64,000 bases of DNA from Atrina japonica (taxonomy: Eukaryota > Mollusca > Bivalvia > Pterioida > Pinnidae), in the NCBI GenBank assembly GCA_030159075.1, contig BROG01000109.1, positions 1,387,001 to 1,451,000 on the forward strand, in the 5' to 3' direction. Both the position numbers and the translations under genes were made by a program. Shown piece by piece: positions 1-11,095 of the stretch. The notes below the pieces were generated by a model. That model was given only the letters and a program-made list of their open reading frames with translations, was not told the origin of the DNA and did not search any database. The number at the start of each line of letters is the position of its first letter. The first letter of the stretch is position 1.

Positions 1-44
1 TAACCTTCCTGTTGCGCTACCCACCCGCCCCTTTGGTTTAATGC

Positions 45-345
45 CTACAGCCCATAAAGAGTCATCATCCCTTTTGTTCCACCCTATAGTCTATACAGAG
101 TAATCTCCCTTTGTTTCACCTACACAGTCTATACAGAGTGATCTCCCTTTTCCCCATCTCTACAGTCTATACAGAGTAATCTCCCTTTGTTCCACCTATA
201 GAGTCTATACAGAGTAATCTCCCTTTGTTTCACCTATACAGTCTATACAGAGTGATCTCCCTTTAGTCCTACTCATACAAGCTATACAGAGTAATCTCCC
301 TTTGTTTCACCTGTAAAGTCTATACAGAGTGATATCCCTTTGTAC
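45..345. repeat. ~39-bp minisatellite, about 8 imperfect units
   Basis: Units carry the core GTCTATACAGAGTAATCTCC followed by CTTTGTTTCACC. Spacing between cores varies from about 34 to 42 bp, and a TAATC/TGATC variant alternates between units. It stops where the promoter-like block begins. No coding potential is seen. Confidence 0.8.
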
Positions 346-442
346 ATACTCGTCACTCTACAAGCCTTAGTACAAGTCTTAGTTCAAGCTTGAATCGAGC
401 TCGGCCTATCGCTTCTCGCGCATGCGCATGATACACAACTCT

Positions 443-631
443 CAACGACGGTGGCGCCACCAACTACTAGTTTCACCGACGGTGGCGCCACCAACTACTG
501 GTTTCACAAACCTGGAAAAACCCAAAGTTTCGGTTCTAAAAATAGATTCACTCTCAGCTCAAAACTGGAAAAACCCAAACTTTCGGTTCTAAAAATAGAT
601 TCACTCTCAGCTCAAAACTGGAAAAACCCAA
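443..631. repeat. Two short tandem duplications in the promoter-like block
   Basis: A 31-bp unit is repeated at 443-473 and 474-504. Each copy contains the perfect 12-bp palindrome GGTGGCGCCACC (450-461, 481-492). It is followed by a 53-bp unit starting CTGGAAAAACCCAAA, repeated about 2.3 times between 511 and 631. Confidence 0.8.
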
Positions 632-900
632 CTTCTCTCTCTTCCCGTTGACTTCTCGCAAACTCACGTGACCTCTAGTGACTTCTCGTGACCCCAACCT
701 CTTGTAACGAAGGCTCTCATTGGCTCCTTAGCCAAGATGGCCGCCCCCACAACCTTCCACTTCCGCTCATAGACACGCCTCCAAGCTCAACGATTGGCTC
801 TTTCTCCTTATTGCCATGACAACATGACCTCACTTCCGGTATGACGTACTTCCGATATGACCTCACTTCCGGTATGACGCACTTCCGGTTGTGACGTCAC

Positions 901-1025
901 AGGCGGCTCTCCGGCGCGCCATTTGAATTGACCAATCAGAAGCCAGCATTCTGATGACGTCATCAAAAACCGTTAAAAAGCGCCCCCTGGCGGCAAAATT
1001 CAAATGGCGCGTCGGAGAGCTGCCT
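901..1025. repeat. 29-bp inverted repeat flanking CCAAT and CRE sites
   Basis: The left arm 901-929 and the right arm 997-1025 are reverse complements with about 27 of 29 positions matching. Both contain GCGCCATTTGAATT or its complement. The 67-bp spacer holds a CCAAT box and the second TGACGTCA. Confidence 0.8.
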
Positions 1026-1252
1026 ATAACTACTCATGTATTTCGGAAAATGTCAAATGGCACAGCTCGAAATCTGATTGGATAAAGATAATGAGACGCG
1101 AGCTAAACTTTACTTAGTACTTATTGTAGACATTTACAAAAAAAAAAGAGAAAGATAAAAGAAACGATTACCGTCGCTGAAACTCATACTGCTTTAAAAT
1201 TTGAAATAATATTTAGGATAAAATGAAAACCATAATTTATGTTAATTTGTAT

Positions 1253-1304
1253 CAGAGACATATGAAATTATACATGTATCACACGCGTGTTATATATGTC
1301 TCTG
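1253..1304. repeat. Short hairpin with perfect 11-bp arms
   Basis: CAGAGACATAT at 1253-1263 is the exact reverse complement of ATATGTCTCTG at 1294-1304. The loop includes the palindromes TACATGTA and ACACGCGTGT. Confidence 0.6.
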
Positions 1305-1472
1305 TTTGTATACATTGAAGATTAAGAATAATCTGACATTAAAAACCAGGAATGTGGTAAAAGAAATACTATCCCCAGGGACGAAAAATTATGCACATCA
1401 CATGGTGAAAATGCATGTGTGGTAGTAAAGTCATAGTTACGTCCATTACTCATAGGAGATCAATCCCTTATA

Positions 1473-1590
1473 TCATATTCCCACTTTTTGGTAAAACCCG
1501 TGGTAAATCAAAAAAGTGGGAACATGATAATAATTTTCATGTTACCACTTTTTGGTAAAATCCCTGGTAAATCAAAAAGTGGGAACATGA
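1473..1590. repeat. Two tandem foldback units
   Basis: Two related units of about 54 bp (1473-1527 and 1537-1590) each begin with CCACTTTTTGGTAAAA and end with ATCAAAAAGTGGGAACATGA. The CCACTTTTTG/CAAAAAGTGG ends pair, so each unit can fold into a hairpin. Confidence 0.75.
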
Positions 1591-1602
1591 CACCTACACA
1601 TA

Positions 1603-1780
1603 GTTGTCGGTCCTTGTCTGTTGCCATAAATAAATGTACATAGTTATTCATGCTGTTAGTTGTTAATTTTCTTTTAAACAATTATATTGTTTGTTATACT
1701 GTTTGTTATGTATACGGAATCAATCAATTATTGAATTGAATTGCTTTCGACCACTGATCGAGAGTGCAAGGACCGACAAC
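1603..1780. repeat. MITE-like segment with 14-bp terminal inverted repeats
   Basis: GTTGTCGGTCCTTG at 1603-1616 is perfectly inverted as CAAGGACCGACAAC at 1767-1780. The interior is AT-rich and non-coding. No clear target duplication was seen, so the mobile nature is an inference. Confidence 0.55.
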
Positions 1781-1968
1781 TCTGTTTAAGAGAATGGTAA
1801 GAGATATATTGTAGAGGGGTTCGGTGAAGAACTGCAGAGACAATGTGTTTTCACATTTCTTGGATAATGGAAGTTAATTTATCTGTCATTGATCGTTGGG
1901 GTAAATAGTTGTACCATTAATAAGGTCACCTGTTTTGTTTACAATTATTATTTTGATATAGCATACCC

Positions 1969-2474
<506 letters not shown>

Positions 2475-2680
2475 TCATTTTACCACTGATCTACGGGCGT
2501 TTTCAAATGAAAACATTTCTGACGCCATAGGTCGAACTTTCTGCCCCGAGTTTAACTTTAAGAGATTTGGGGGGTGGGGGTTAAAATCAGGGGCAGAAGT
2601 CATCCCATATACTTTCTTCGTAGCAAGATGCTGTGACATTTTCACTATAATAGATCTAAATGAACACACGTATTTACAGT
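2475..2680 (-). repeat. Dispersed repeat fragment, also at about 10.13-10.42 kb
   Basis: The stretch around 2595-2645 (GCAGAAGTCATCCCATATAC and onward) matches 10205-10260 (GCGGAAATCCTTCCATATAC and onward), including a shared TGTGACATTTTC tail. It sits just beyond the 3' end of the Gypsy element. The family is not recognised. Confidence 0.5.
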
Positions 2681-2738
2681 CTACACATCTAGTATCACTG
2701 AACCAAATGTTCTATAATTAAACCATTAATGTACCAGT

Positions 2739-3820
2739 TCATTTCTGCACATAATCATTCAAATATTGAGGTGATCTCCGAACACGTAACGGTCTGGCGT
2801 ACTTTGTAAGAGTTGTTTCAGTATGGTCATTGTTTATATCATCATTTTCTATTTCATCACCTTGACCTTGATCAGTCTCATCTGAAGTAACATATTTCTT
2901 AACAGCGGAGCAATTACGTTTTATCAAAGTACCATTTTCACTCTCTAATGTCACTGCATTACGATTTTTCTCCTTCACACGTAATTTTTCTGGCGCGAAA
3001 TTAGTTGACATGTTTGTTTTTCTCTGGTGTACCGTTGTACAACTGTATCACCTACTACAATATCTGTTTCAACAGCTTTTCGGTTCTGATCCGCATTTTG
3101 CTTATATTTATCCTTTTGTTTAATCATATTCTCTCACTTTATCATCTTTTGTTTCTTGTGCAATTTCTGGCATTTTAGTGCGAATTTTGCGATTATATTA
3201 CAGTTCTGCTGGACTTTTTCCTGTTGTTGCATGAGGAGTAGACCTATATGCTAACAAAAAATATGTTAATTTCTTTTTCCAGTCTTTTCCCTCTGCATTC
3301 GCGGCGCGTATTGCCTTTAACAAAGTGCGATTCTGACGCTCTACCTACCATTTCCTTGAGGCCAATATGGAGTTGTACGTATGTGCTTAATTCCGTTAAG
3401 ACACAAATACTGTTTGAATTCTTTTGATACAAATTGTGGACCATTGTCACTACGTACACTATACGGTATTCCATGCCTAATTATTTTCCAAATGAGTTAT
3501 GATCATTTCACTAGTGATCTTCCTCATTTAACCTCTTGGAATCTTGAATAATAATCAGCAACTACTAATAAATGTTCTCCTGCGGAAATGGTCCCATTAG
3601 ATCTATAGCTAGTTCTTGCCATTTTGAAATCGGTAATTTATGTCGGTCGTATTGGCTCTGGTCTTTGGACCTTGACTTGTAACTGACACTGTGCGCATGA
3701 TTTTACATATTTTTCGGCTTCAGTGTCTATACCTGGCCACCAAACTTTTTCACGAAGTCGCTGTTTTGTACGGACTATTCCTTGATGTCCCTCATGTGCT
3801 AAGCGAATAGTATTTTTCTG
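2739..3820 (-). pseudogene. Gypsy integrase, frameshifted
   Basis: On the minus strand the H2C2 zinc-binding N-domain is readable at about 3680-3812 (HEGHQG, then VWWPGID, then CAQCQ). The catalytic-core SDNGPQF motif is readable near 3432-3452. The final 2739-3011 segment ends with a basic RVRRSPQYLNDYV tail typical of Gypsy pol C-termini. At least three frames are needed to follow the domains. Confidence 0.8.
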
Positions 3821-4042
3821 AAAAATTTTGGCATCAATATGCGAGATCCTTCAGTACTATGCCATTCACTACAGATAGTTCCGATGTATCGGTTTGATAC
3901 GTCCACTTTGTATTCCTTTACCTGTATTGATCCATCTCATTATTCCGATAATTTCCGATCTCTGATGATTTCTTTCGAATTTCCTCAATAGTTAACGCTC
4001 TCGGTACAGCATTTTCTGCAATGTAATTCGCATATTCATCTG

Positions 4043-4333
4043 CTACGTTACATTGTTGACTCCTACAGTTCTGGCATAATCTCGAAAGTACATCTGCAGC
4101 ATTTTTCGGACCTGGAGTATATGTAATTTTGAACTTGTATCTTTTGCAGTCTCATGATCCAACGTTCGATTCTTGCTGGCGGTTTTGATCGAGTAAATGT
4201 ATGTTAATGGTTTATGATCCGTTACAATCTCAAAATTCATTTCATATATGTAAATATGAAATTTTTCACAACCAAAAACTACTGCAAGTGCCTCGCGTTC
4301 TGTTTGTGAATACCTCTTTTCAACATCTGTCAA
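4043..4333 (-). pseudogene. Gypsy RNase H fragment
   Basis: The minus-strand ORF shows the Ty3/Gypsy RNase H signature YSQTEREALAVVFGCEKFH followed by VTDHKPL. The C-terminal half loses the family pattern, consistent with a frameshift. Confidence 0.8.
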
Positions 4334-4489
4334 TGATCTACTAGCATACGCTACAGGTTTGTAAGATCCATCGGGTTGCTTCTGTGTCAGTTAGCATTTA
4401 GACCAACAGGACTTGCATCTACAACAACTTTAGTGTCTGCCTTAGGATTGTAGTATGCCAAAGTATCGGCGCTTATTAATGCTTTTTTC

Positions 4490-5300
4490 AGCATGTCAAA
4501 TGCATCCTGATGTCTCTTGGTCCATCTTCAACTAACATTTTTCCTAGTTAGTTCGCGTAATGGTGTAGCTATTGTGGAGAAGTTAGGTATGAATCTACCG
4601 CAATACTTTGCTAGTCCAAGGAAACTTCTTACTTCTGAACTGTTGTTTGGTGTTCTAGTCCTCACTATTGCATCAATTTATCCTGATCCGGCTGAATACC
4701 CTCAGAAGATACGATATGTCCGAGAAACGTGATTTTTGACAGACCAAATTTGCATTTTTCACGATTTAATGTTATGCCTTTCTCAAGCAATGTGTCAAGC
4801 ACTTTTGCTAATTTCCTGTCATGATCAGCTTGATCCTTCCCATAAACAATTATGTCGTCTGACAAATTACGTACGCCCTCAAAGCCTTGTAATACTTACG
4901 ATCACCCTTTGATATATTTCTGATGCAGATGATATACCAATTTTAAACGTTTGTAACGGTACAAGCCATCATGAGTCGCGAATGTAGTTATTTCCCTCGA
5001 CTCCTCGTCTAGCTCAATTTGATGATACCCCCATCGCAAATCAAGTTTTGAGAACACCTTGCTCCCATTCATATCTTCCAACAGTTACTACTGTTGGGAT
5101 TGGATGCCGTTCACGTTTCACTGCAGTATTTGCACGACGCATATCTACACAATGCGAATTTCGTTGTTTTTCTTAGGAACAACAACTTATGGCGATACCC
5201 AAGCTGACGGATTGTTAACTTTCTCATTATATCGAGTCGTTCAAGTTCATCCAACTTTTTTCGTACGTCTTTCCTGACGTTGAATGGAAGTCGTCTCACA
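4490..5300 (-). pseudogene. Gypsy reverse transcriptase fragments
   Basis: The minus-strand segment 5111-5299 (RRLPFNVRKDVRKKLDEL) matches the start of the RT fingers. The segment 4665-4865 carries the palm region with SDDIIVYGK, in the place of the usual YxDD(I/V)(L/I)V motif, followed by KCKFG and FLGHIVS. Frames differ between pieces. The catalytic block is partly recognisable, but the reading is disrupted. Confidence 0.8.
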
Positions 5301-5407
5301 GGTTGTGCTACCGGTTACCGAGTCAATTACATGTATTTTCAGCTGATAGTCCTTTAGTTTACCATTCCAGCAAAAATTCTCTTTCTATCGGTGATAATTT
5401 TTCCATT

Positions 5408-5677
5408 TCATTTTTGTACAATATTAACATTGTCGTCATCGGTTCCAATGCGTAGAACACCAAGCGCTATCGCGGTATCTCTCCCAAGTAATGCTACATG
5501 ATCACCGTCTATAACTGAAAAAGTTTCTCTCATTTCAATTTGTAGCGGTGTTTTGCATCCATATGCATACAGCTTTCTTTTGCTGCTGGTTAGTTGTTTC
5601 TGTTTACTGGTTGCCTTAACTGCTTTCCATACCTTTGTACTTACAATATTGCAACTTGCTCCAGAATCTATCAGCAA
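5408..5677 (-). pseudogene. Gypsy aspartic protease fragment
   Basis: The minus-strand ORF begins with the retropepsin active-site motif LIDSGAS and has a later ALLGRDTAIALG segment resembling the conserved hydrophobic-GRD region. It lies directly downstream of the zinc knuckles, in a different frame. Confidence 0.75.
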
Positions 5678-5699
5678 TGTTTACTTTAACTCCGTTTTT

Positions 5700-6577
5700 A
5701 TGGACATTTACCATTCCAGTTGTATTCTTCTTGTCAACTGCGAATGCACATTCATTATCTGATAGTGATTCTTCCACTGAGCATACATTTGACTGTCTCC
5801 TGAATCTCTGATTCTGGTGTTGTGTTCGTTTATCTACATGTGATCCACACATTTTTGCAAAATGTCCCTTTTTCCCGCATTTATTGCATATTTTATCTCT
5901 GGCTACTATGCACTCTTTCGTAATATGGCCCTTCCTTCGACATCGAAAACAAGTGGTATCATTTTTATTGTTACCCTTTTGCTTGTAACTTATTTTCCGT
6001 TGCACTGCATTCATATCCGTATTTAACAGTTTTCTCTTCTGATCTGAACATCTCTGCTTGCTGATCTACTATTTCAACTGCTCGAGCGATATCTGATGAC
6101 CATTTTTCAGTGTTAAATCTTGTTCTTTTAATAATCTTTTTCGAAGTTTTACCGATTTACACTTTTCAACTATTTGATCCTGAATATTATCATCAACGTT
6201 TTTTCAAATTCGCATGTCAGAGCAAGTTTGCGCAGTCAGTCACAAATGCATCTGTAGTCTCCGACTCCGTTTGTGGAGCACTTCTGAAAATGTGTCTTTC
6301 AAAAGCAATGTTCCGTTTTGGCAAAAAATACTCGTTTAATTTTGTTTTTGCTGTCTCTAAATCGTCACCTGAATCGGGAATGGTATCGAAAATGTCTTGT
6401 ATCTCACTTCCTGCTGAGTGTAAAAATAAAGCGCGTTTTTGTGCTTTTTCTGTGACTCCTGTCAGTGAGATATATGTCAAACAATTTTGTCCACTTAATC
6501 AATCTTTGTGAAATACTAGTTTGATCTCCACTGACATCAAAATGCCTAATACTATTTACTTGCAGTGCTTTGGCCAT
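5700..6577 (-). pseudogene. Gypsy gag, broken, with two CCHC zinc knuckles
   Basis: A minus-strand ATG at 6577 opens a Gag-like N-terminus. The reading shifts frame near 6470, then continues as a capsid-like stretch (6217-6480). A further frame (about 5780-6014) carries two CX2CX4HX4C knuckles: CFRCRRKGHITKEC and CNKCGKKGHFAKMC. The role in an intact element would be capsid formation and RNA packaging. At least two frame breaks make this copy a pseudogene. Confidence 0.8.
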
Positions 6578-6637
6578 ATTTTTTTTTCCAAATTTCTGAG
6601 TGATATTTTTTTTTTTAGAATCCTCGTCGTCAATGTA

Positions 6638-6950
6638 ATGTCTCTATTAGTCTTAATAGAACATGCTCTAAGCATACACAGATAAACACCAGAACATCTG
6701 TCCTATTACATGCTTTATTTCTAACTAACCAAAACTATTTACATTTAACATAACTTCGGTAGCCACAGAGCTGTCAACATTAAACATTATCAAATAAACA
6801 TTAAACTGTGTATGACCATTGCAGTGGCTACATTAGAATAGGTCAGGATGACAAACTGATATTTCAGATAAGAACATTACACTTGTCTATTGATATGTAG
6901 TAAATAAACGTTTCCACTACCCAAATCCGTAAGATAATCCTAATAACATG
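6638..6950 (-). repeat. Candidate 5' LTR and primer-binding region of the Gypsy element
   Basis: Read on the minus strand, the segment contains an AATAAA polyadenylation signal (complement near 6712-6717) and ends with TTACA near 6638. This is followed by TTGACGACGAGGATTC, which resembles the primer-binding sequence after the LTR in many metazoan Gypsy elements. A short A-rich leader then reaches the gag ATG at 6577. The outer boundary near 6950 is a guess because there is no second LTR to align. Confidence 0.45.
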
Positions 6951-9324
6951 TATAATTAGCGTTTGTCAAGACTTCATTCATAATTCCCGCCATAGTTGTT
7001 TTTTAACATGAACTCGTGGGTCATTTCCAGTTTATCTAAAATTGGATTTACCTTTTAGAAGAAGTGGAACGATATACAATTAAAACCAATTATGCCTCAA
7101 CACTATTTGCATCTGCCATGATCTGGGATAAGTTTTATAATCGTGAGTGTATTGACAATTTGATGTTTCGATTTAAGCGGGAAATTGGTAATAAAATATT
7201 TTATTTTGAGCACCCTACTTTCCGTTTTATTTTGAATTCATAATTTATACTAACCGGGGCTGCTGGACCTAGACTTGTAAACACGTTTTTTTATGGATTT
7301 TAATACTAAATTAGAGGTGTCATACAATGTCATGGATGGGTCAATTAATCACCAAAAAGTAAGTTAGTTAGTAATTATAAACATCTTTTGTTGTTTTATA
7401 CAATTTGGACATATGATATATTCAGTTCCGTCCTGATTTGACGGCGGAACTTGCTCACAGGATTTGATCTTTTGGAAATTAGAGCTAGCACTTTGGCATA
7501 TCTGAAGTAAGGCTAGCTCGAATATTATTTGAGTAATATCAGATATGTTTACCTGATCTTTTAAATTTATAAATCCATCATCTCTAAGTTGTGACATGAC
7601 ATACATGTAATTCCATTCATATAAGACCTGAATTCAAGCTACCCATAATTTTTATTTACATGTCGTCCCGTTTTCCATTTTGAACATAGGAAAATCAGAA
7701 AGTTTGGCCTACTGACGCCAGTGTTGGTGAAAAATGCCAATCCCTTTGGGTCTGGATCTGCCTTACTGATAGAGTCACTGTCAGAGAGACCCATGGAAAT
7801 ATCAAAAACACACAAGAATTTACTGAAAAGCCCATAAATGCACTGAAAACTAGTGATATGATCTAAGCCAGGAACAATGCCTTTAGTCCTTTGATATAAC
7901 CCTTTCAGTGGTTCAGATCGTTTGCTTTCACATTTTTTATCGGATATTTATTTTTACTATCAATGCTGAACTACAAAGTCTTATCAGAAGTTGCAATTTT
8001 CCAGGGGTTGCTCTGGCTAAAAAAATTTGTCCCCAGAAAAATTGCTAGTTGTGAATTTTTGTCGCCAGTTGTGATTTTGTGTCCATTTTGGAGTCCATCC
8101 AATACCATATACACGTGTAGAGAAATACAATTTCTAACCCAGTAAAATGTGGCGAAGTTCAGTTGTGAATTGTTTAATTTTTCCTATACTTGAAAAGGTG
8201 TTGCGCTGGTTGAAAAATTTAATTTGTGGCACAAACCAAAAAAATCCCTAGTTGTCATAATCTGTTGCCAGTTTCCATTTTTGGAGCCAGATTCAAAGTT
8301 AATAAAAAAAGGTTATATAACTGTGTTAACTCCCATTACTGTTAATTTATTTAATTCAATTCAATGAGTTACATTAAGACATTATTTTCTGTGTTTAAAA
8401 TAATACGTATTTGAAATAAAACATCATTTTTGTATTGAAATCATCACAATTTTAAAAGATGCAGCCGTTACACTGTATGGTTTAATGGTGTGGAGTGCGA
8501 ACGTCATAGAGGACACTATGATCTCGCTTTGATATTTCTTAGTTAAATATTTGAAGTAAAATCATTGAGGATTGATATACAAGCCATATGAATTTAACAT
8601 ATCATTAATGATGTTGATATTTTAAGTCTGCATATTGGACAGAACATATAGATAGTGATTATAGGTGTGGAGGTTATTAATCCCTGTTTCTGATGACCAT
8701 TTTGGAAGATACATGTATAATTGACTTATGTAACCATGTAGATGTCTTAATACTTCAATAAAATGGAGGTGCCAGAAATATCGTCAGAAGCGATGAAGCC
8801 CATTGCAACCCACTCATTTTCTGGTAGCAAGTTCCTAACAAATTTTTATGGGAACTTTGAATGGTTATTTGACAATGTTTTCAATAGTCTTGAGGTTATT
8901 CCTGTCATTATTATTATTATTTTTTTATTTTTTTTTGTGCTCAGATATTAAGCTTATATTTACTTTGTTTGATTAGTAGAAATGAGAAATGTGCTGTTTT
9001 TGTTACGGTAACTTATTGTTAGTTATTGTTAATTATTAGTATTCATAAATTAGAATAAAGATCGATTTCGTTTATATAGATTTGACTATGATATATAAAT
9101 ATATTACAGTTACTCAATCTATCATAACCAGATCTATTTCATCATGGCACATCTTTCTTTTCTTTTTTTATTATTATTTTTATAGATAAACATCTAAAAT
9201 ATTTACAAAAATTATTTACCAAATCATATGGTGGAGGTATATGAATATCCTATTTTGAAACAGTTTTCTAACTGTCACCAAACCAAACAATTTGAACCAA
9301 CGGAGGCTTGTATTATAGGAACAA
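6951..9324. other. AT-rich stretch with no supported gene
   Basis: No exon with both plausible splice sites and family similarity was found here, although the missing N-terminal ZC3H3 exon(s) could lie in this stretch or further upstream. Short ORFs at 7364-7606 (-), 7963-8145 (+) and 8763-8951 (+) have no recognisable domain. The area around 8000-8300 looks like duplicated, decayed repeat (TTGTCGCCAGTTGTGA and TCTGTTGCCAGTTTCCA). Confidence 0.5.
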
Positions 9325-9541
9325 CAATGCCTTGAGAGAATATGCAATTCCCTGTTAATGCCTTGAAAGAGAGCACGGCTCCTTGATAATGCCTTGAAAG
9401 AGAGCGCGGCTCCTTGTTAATGCCTTGAAAGAAAGCACGGCTCCTTGTTAATGCCTTGAAAGAGAGCGTGGCTCCTTGTTAATGCCTTGAAAGAAAGCAT
9501 GGCTCCTTGTTAATGCCTTGAAAGAGAGCTCGGCTCCTTGT
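9325..9541. repeat. 31-bp minisatellite, about 7 units
   Basis: The unit is AATGCCTTGAAAGAGAGCGC followed by GGCTCCTTGTT. It ends directly at the head of a SINE copy (9546). Confidence 0.85.
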
Positions 9542-9545
9542 TTTA

Positions 9546-9812
9546 CAGGGCTTATGTGGCTGCATGGTTAGAGTTTCATGCATTGCACCGTGAAGTCTCT
9601 CATTTCTGCTCAGCGCAGGTTCAAGCCGTGCTGGAATCTAATTCTAAGCTGACTTTTTTTAGAAAGTTTGCCAGTTTAATCGCAGAAGGTCGTTGGTCTC
9701 TTCCCAGGTACATGTAGGCTACATTGTAACTGGGTTCTCTCCTCCACCATTAATAACTGGTCGCCACCATATAATTGAAAAACTGTTGAGTGTGGCATAA
9801 AACACTATTCAA
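9546..9812 (+). mobile_element. tRNA-derived SINE, family S1
   Basis: The tRNA-like head shows an A-box-like TGGTTAGAGT and a B-box-like GGTTCAAGCC. A conserved body follows (AAAGTTTGCCAGTTTAATCG, GGTCTCTTCCCAGGTACA, TGGGTTCTCTCC), then a tail with TTGAGTGTGGCATAAAACAC. Related copies or parts lie at 15650-16490 (-), 16533, 27779, 40800, 45395 and 54498. Confidence 0.75.
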
Positions 9813-10129
9813 AATTTAAAAATTTAAACCGTGAAAGGGTTGGGGTGGGATTAAATAGTGACAGACTTACAAGTAAACAGTACTATTTCATTAGTGATAT
9901 AAAAGGATTCAGTTTCAAGGATGGACGTATTACCCTTGTCAGGCAATTTCAGCACTTGTAAGCAAGTATTTTCAGCACTCCCAAAAACATGCGTTAAAAC
10001 TTGAATTTTAAAAATTAAAGTTCATCATGAAATATTAATTGATTTATCTTAATCATTAAAAAGTTAAAAGTTACATTGTAACTTATGTTATTTGAATTTA
10101 AGATACCATTTTAAATAAATTACTTTATT

Positions 10130-10420
10130 TCACTTAGTATATAAGCGATAATAGGCGAATATTAGGCCAATATTCTGACTTAATTTTAAGTTTTTTATTG
10201 GTAAAAGCAAGGGCGGAAATCCTTCCATATACTGTCTTTTTAGAAAGATGTGTGACATTTTCCCAAGATACTGATCTGTTTTACCATGTTTTATCCTCAC
10301 TACTGTCTGAAATCTGGTCATTTGCTTACCTGATCTGTTACAAAATTTCATACATGAATTCCAGATACTCGTTACTTTTGTTTGAATGTCATACTGCCCC
10401 TCCGTCATTTTGAATTCTTA
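10130..10420 (-). repeat. Dispersed repeat, second copy of the 2.5-kb fragment
   Basis: Shares the CCATATACT...AAGATG...TGTGACATTTTC block with 2595-2650 and extends further. ORFs on both strands have no domain. Confidence 0.45.
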
Positions 10421-10506
10421 AGAAAATTTGATACACTTGCTGATTGGTTGACATTTTAAGAGTGTCAAAGAATGTAATCTGAAAGGTAGTAAGGTTTTCA
10501 TTAATG

Positions 10507-10640
10507 GAATGTTGCATCCTTTTTATGCCTCCTTTTTATGCCTCCAGCCTGAAAGGTCTGCCGGGGGCATATAGTGTTTGGATCGTCTGCGTGTCTGTCC
10601 GTAATTCCGTCCCGCTTACATATAAAGTGTAATATTTCAA
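10507..10640 (+). repeat. GGGGGCATATAGTG dispersed repeat end
   Basis: Contains CCGGGGGCATATAGTGTTTG followed by GATCGTCTGCGTGTCTGTCC. Inverted relatives lie at about 52000-52115 and 58495-58640, and a diverged one at 55205. The family is not named here. Confidence 0.6.
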
Positions 10641-10704
10641 GTTTGGATTGTGATACAGTAATCAAATTTGGACTGTAAGTTCATCTAAGGGTTGCTCACA
10701 CTTC

Positions 10705-10940
10705 CAGGGGTTCAGAATTCTTTTTTAGATACTTAAGTCCAGGACTTGGAGAGTAAATTTCTGGCAAGTCCAACTGAGAAATTTCAAAGTCCATGTTGAA
10801 TTTTGTTAATAAGTACTACAGTAAAATTAAATGAATGCAGACGAGGCAAGTCCCTTGGACTTCAGGTATTTCTAAATGCCAAGTCTGAACCCGAATTAAC
10901 CAAGTCCTGGATTTGGGACTTTGGGAATTTTGAACCCCTG
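10705..10940. mobile_element. hAT-like MITE with CAGGGGTTCA termini
   Basis: The left end CAGGGGTTCAGAATTC and the right end GAATTTTGAACCCCTG are near-perfect inverted repeats bounding about 236 bp. Flanks share CACTTC (left CACACTTC, right CACTTCAC), a possible eroded 8-bp duplication. CAGGGG termini are common in hAT elements; the superfamily is an inference. Confidence 0.55.
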
Positions 10941-11095
10941 CACTTCACTGACATCACATGCCCTTGGGGGTGCACTTCACTGACATCATATGCCCCAGGG
11001 GGTGAGGTAATTTTTTTGGCCAACATAGAAATTTGTTAGGACCAGGGGCATTTGTGTATCACAAACACATCTTGTTGCGCTTTGTTTTCAAAATA

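Larger units (their letters stand above)
400..1030. promoter_or_regulatory. Dense housekeeping-type promoter motif cluster
   Basis: This block is visibly richer in CpG than its surroundings. It holds a perfect NRF1-type palindrome GCGCATGCGC (418-427), a YY1-type AAGATGGCCGCC (734-745), ETS/GABP-type CACTTCCGGT at 831-840, 864-873 and 880-889 plus weaker copies near 774 and 849, full CRE/ATF palindromes TGACGTCA at 892-899 and 955-962, and CCAAT boxes at 932-936 (+) and near 718 and 792 (inverted). This combination is typical of TATA-less or bidirectional housekeeping promoters. Which gene it serves is unknown: it could be the ZC3H3 promoter, with a long first intron holding the Gypsy element, or a gene leaving the window to the left. 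A repetitive element carrying these sites is the alternative. Confidence 0.55.
2735..6950 (-). mobile_element. Decayed Ty3/Gypsy LTR retrotransposon
   Basis: Minus-strand pieces lie in the canonical order gag, zinc knuckles, aspartic protease, reverse transcriptase, RNase H, integrase, running from about 6577 down to 2739. Frames are interrupted repeatedly, so the copy is not functional. The two CCHC knuckles and the gene order are compatible with a Mag-like lineage, but a tree would be needed. A candidate 5' LTR lies at 6638 to about 6950. No matching 3' LTR is visible below 2739, so the element is truncated or its 3' end was replaced. It lies upstream of the first identified ZC3H3 exon and could be intronic or intergenic. 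Confidence 0.88.

Noticed and set aside
8763..8951. Possible first ZC3H3 exon (ATG at 8763)
   Set aside because: The peptide does not resemble the conserved N-terminus of the family, and no good phase-1 donor follows.
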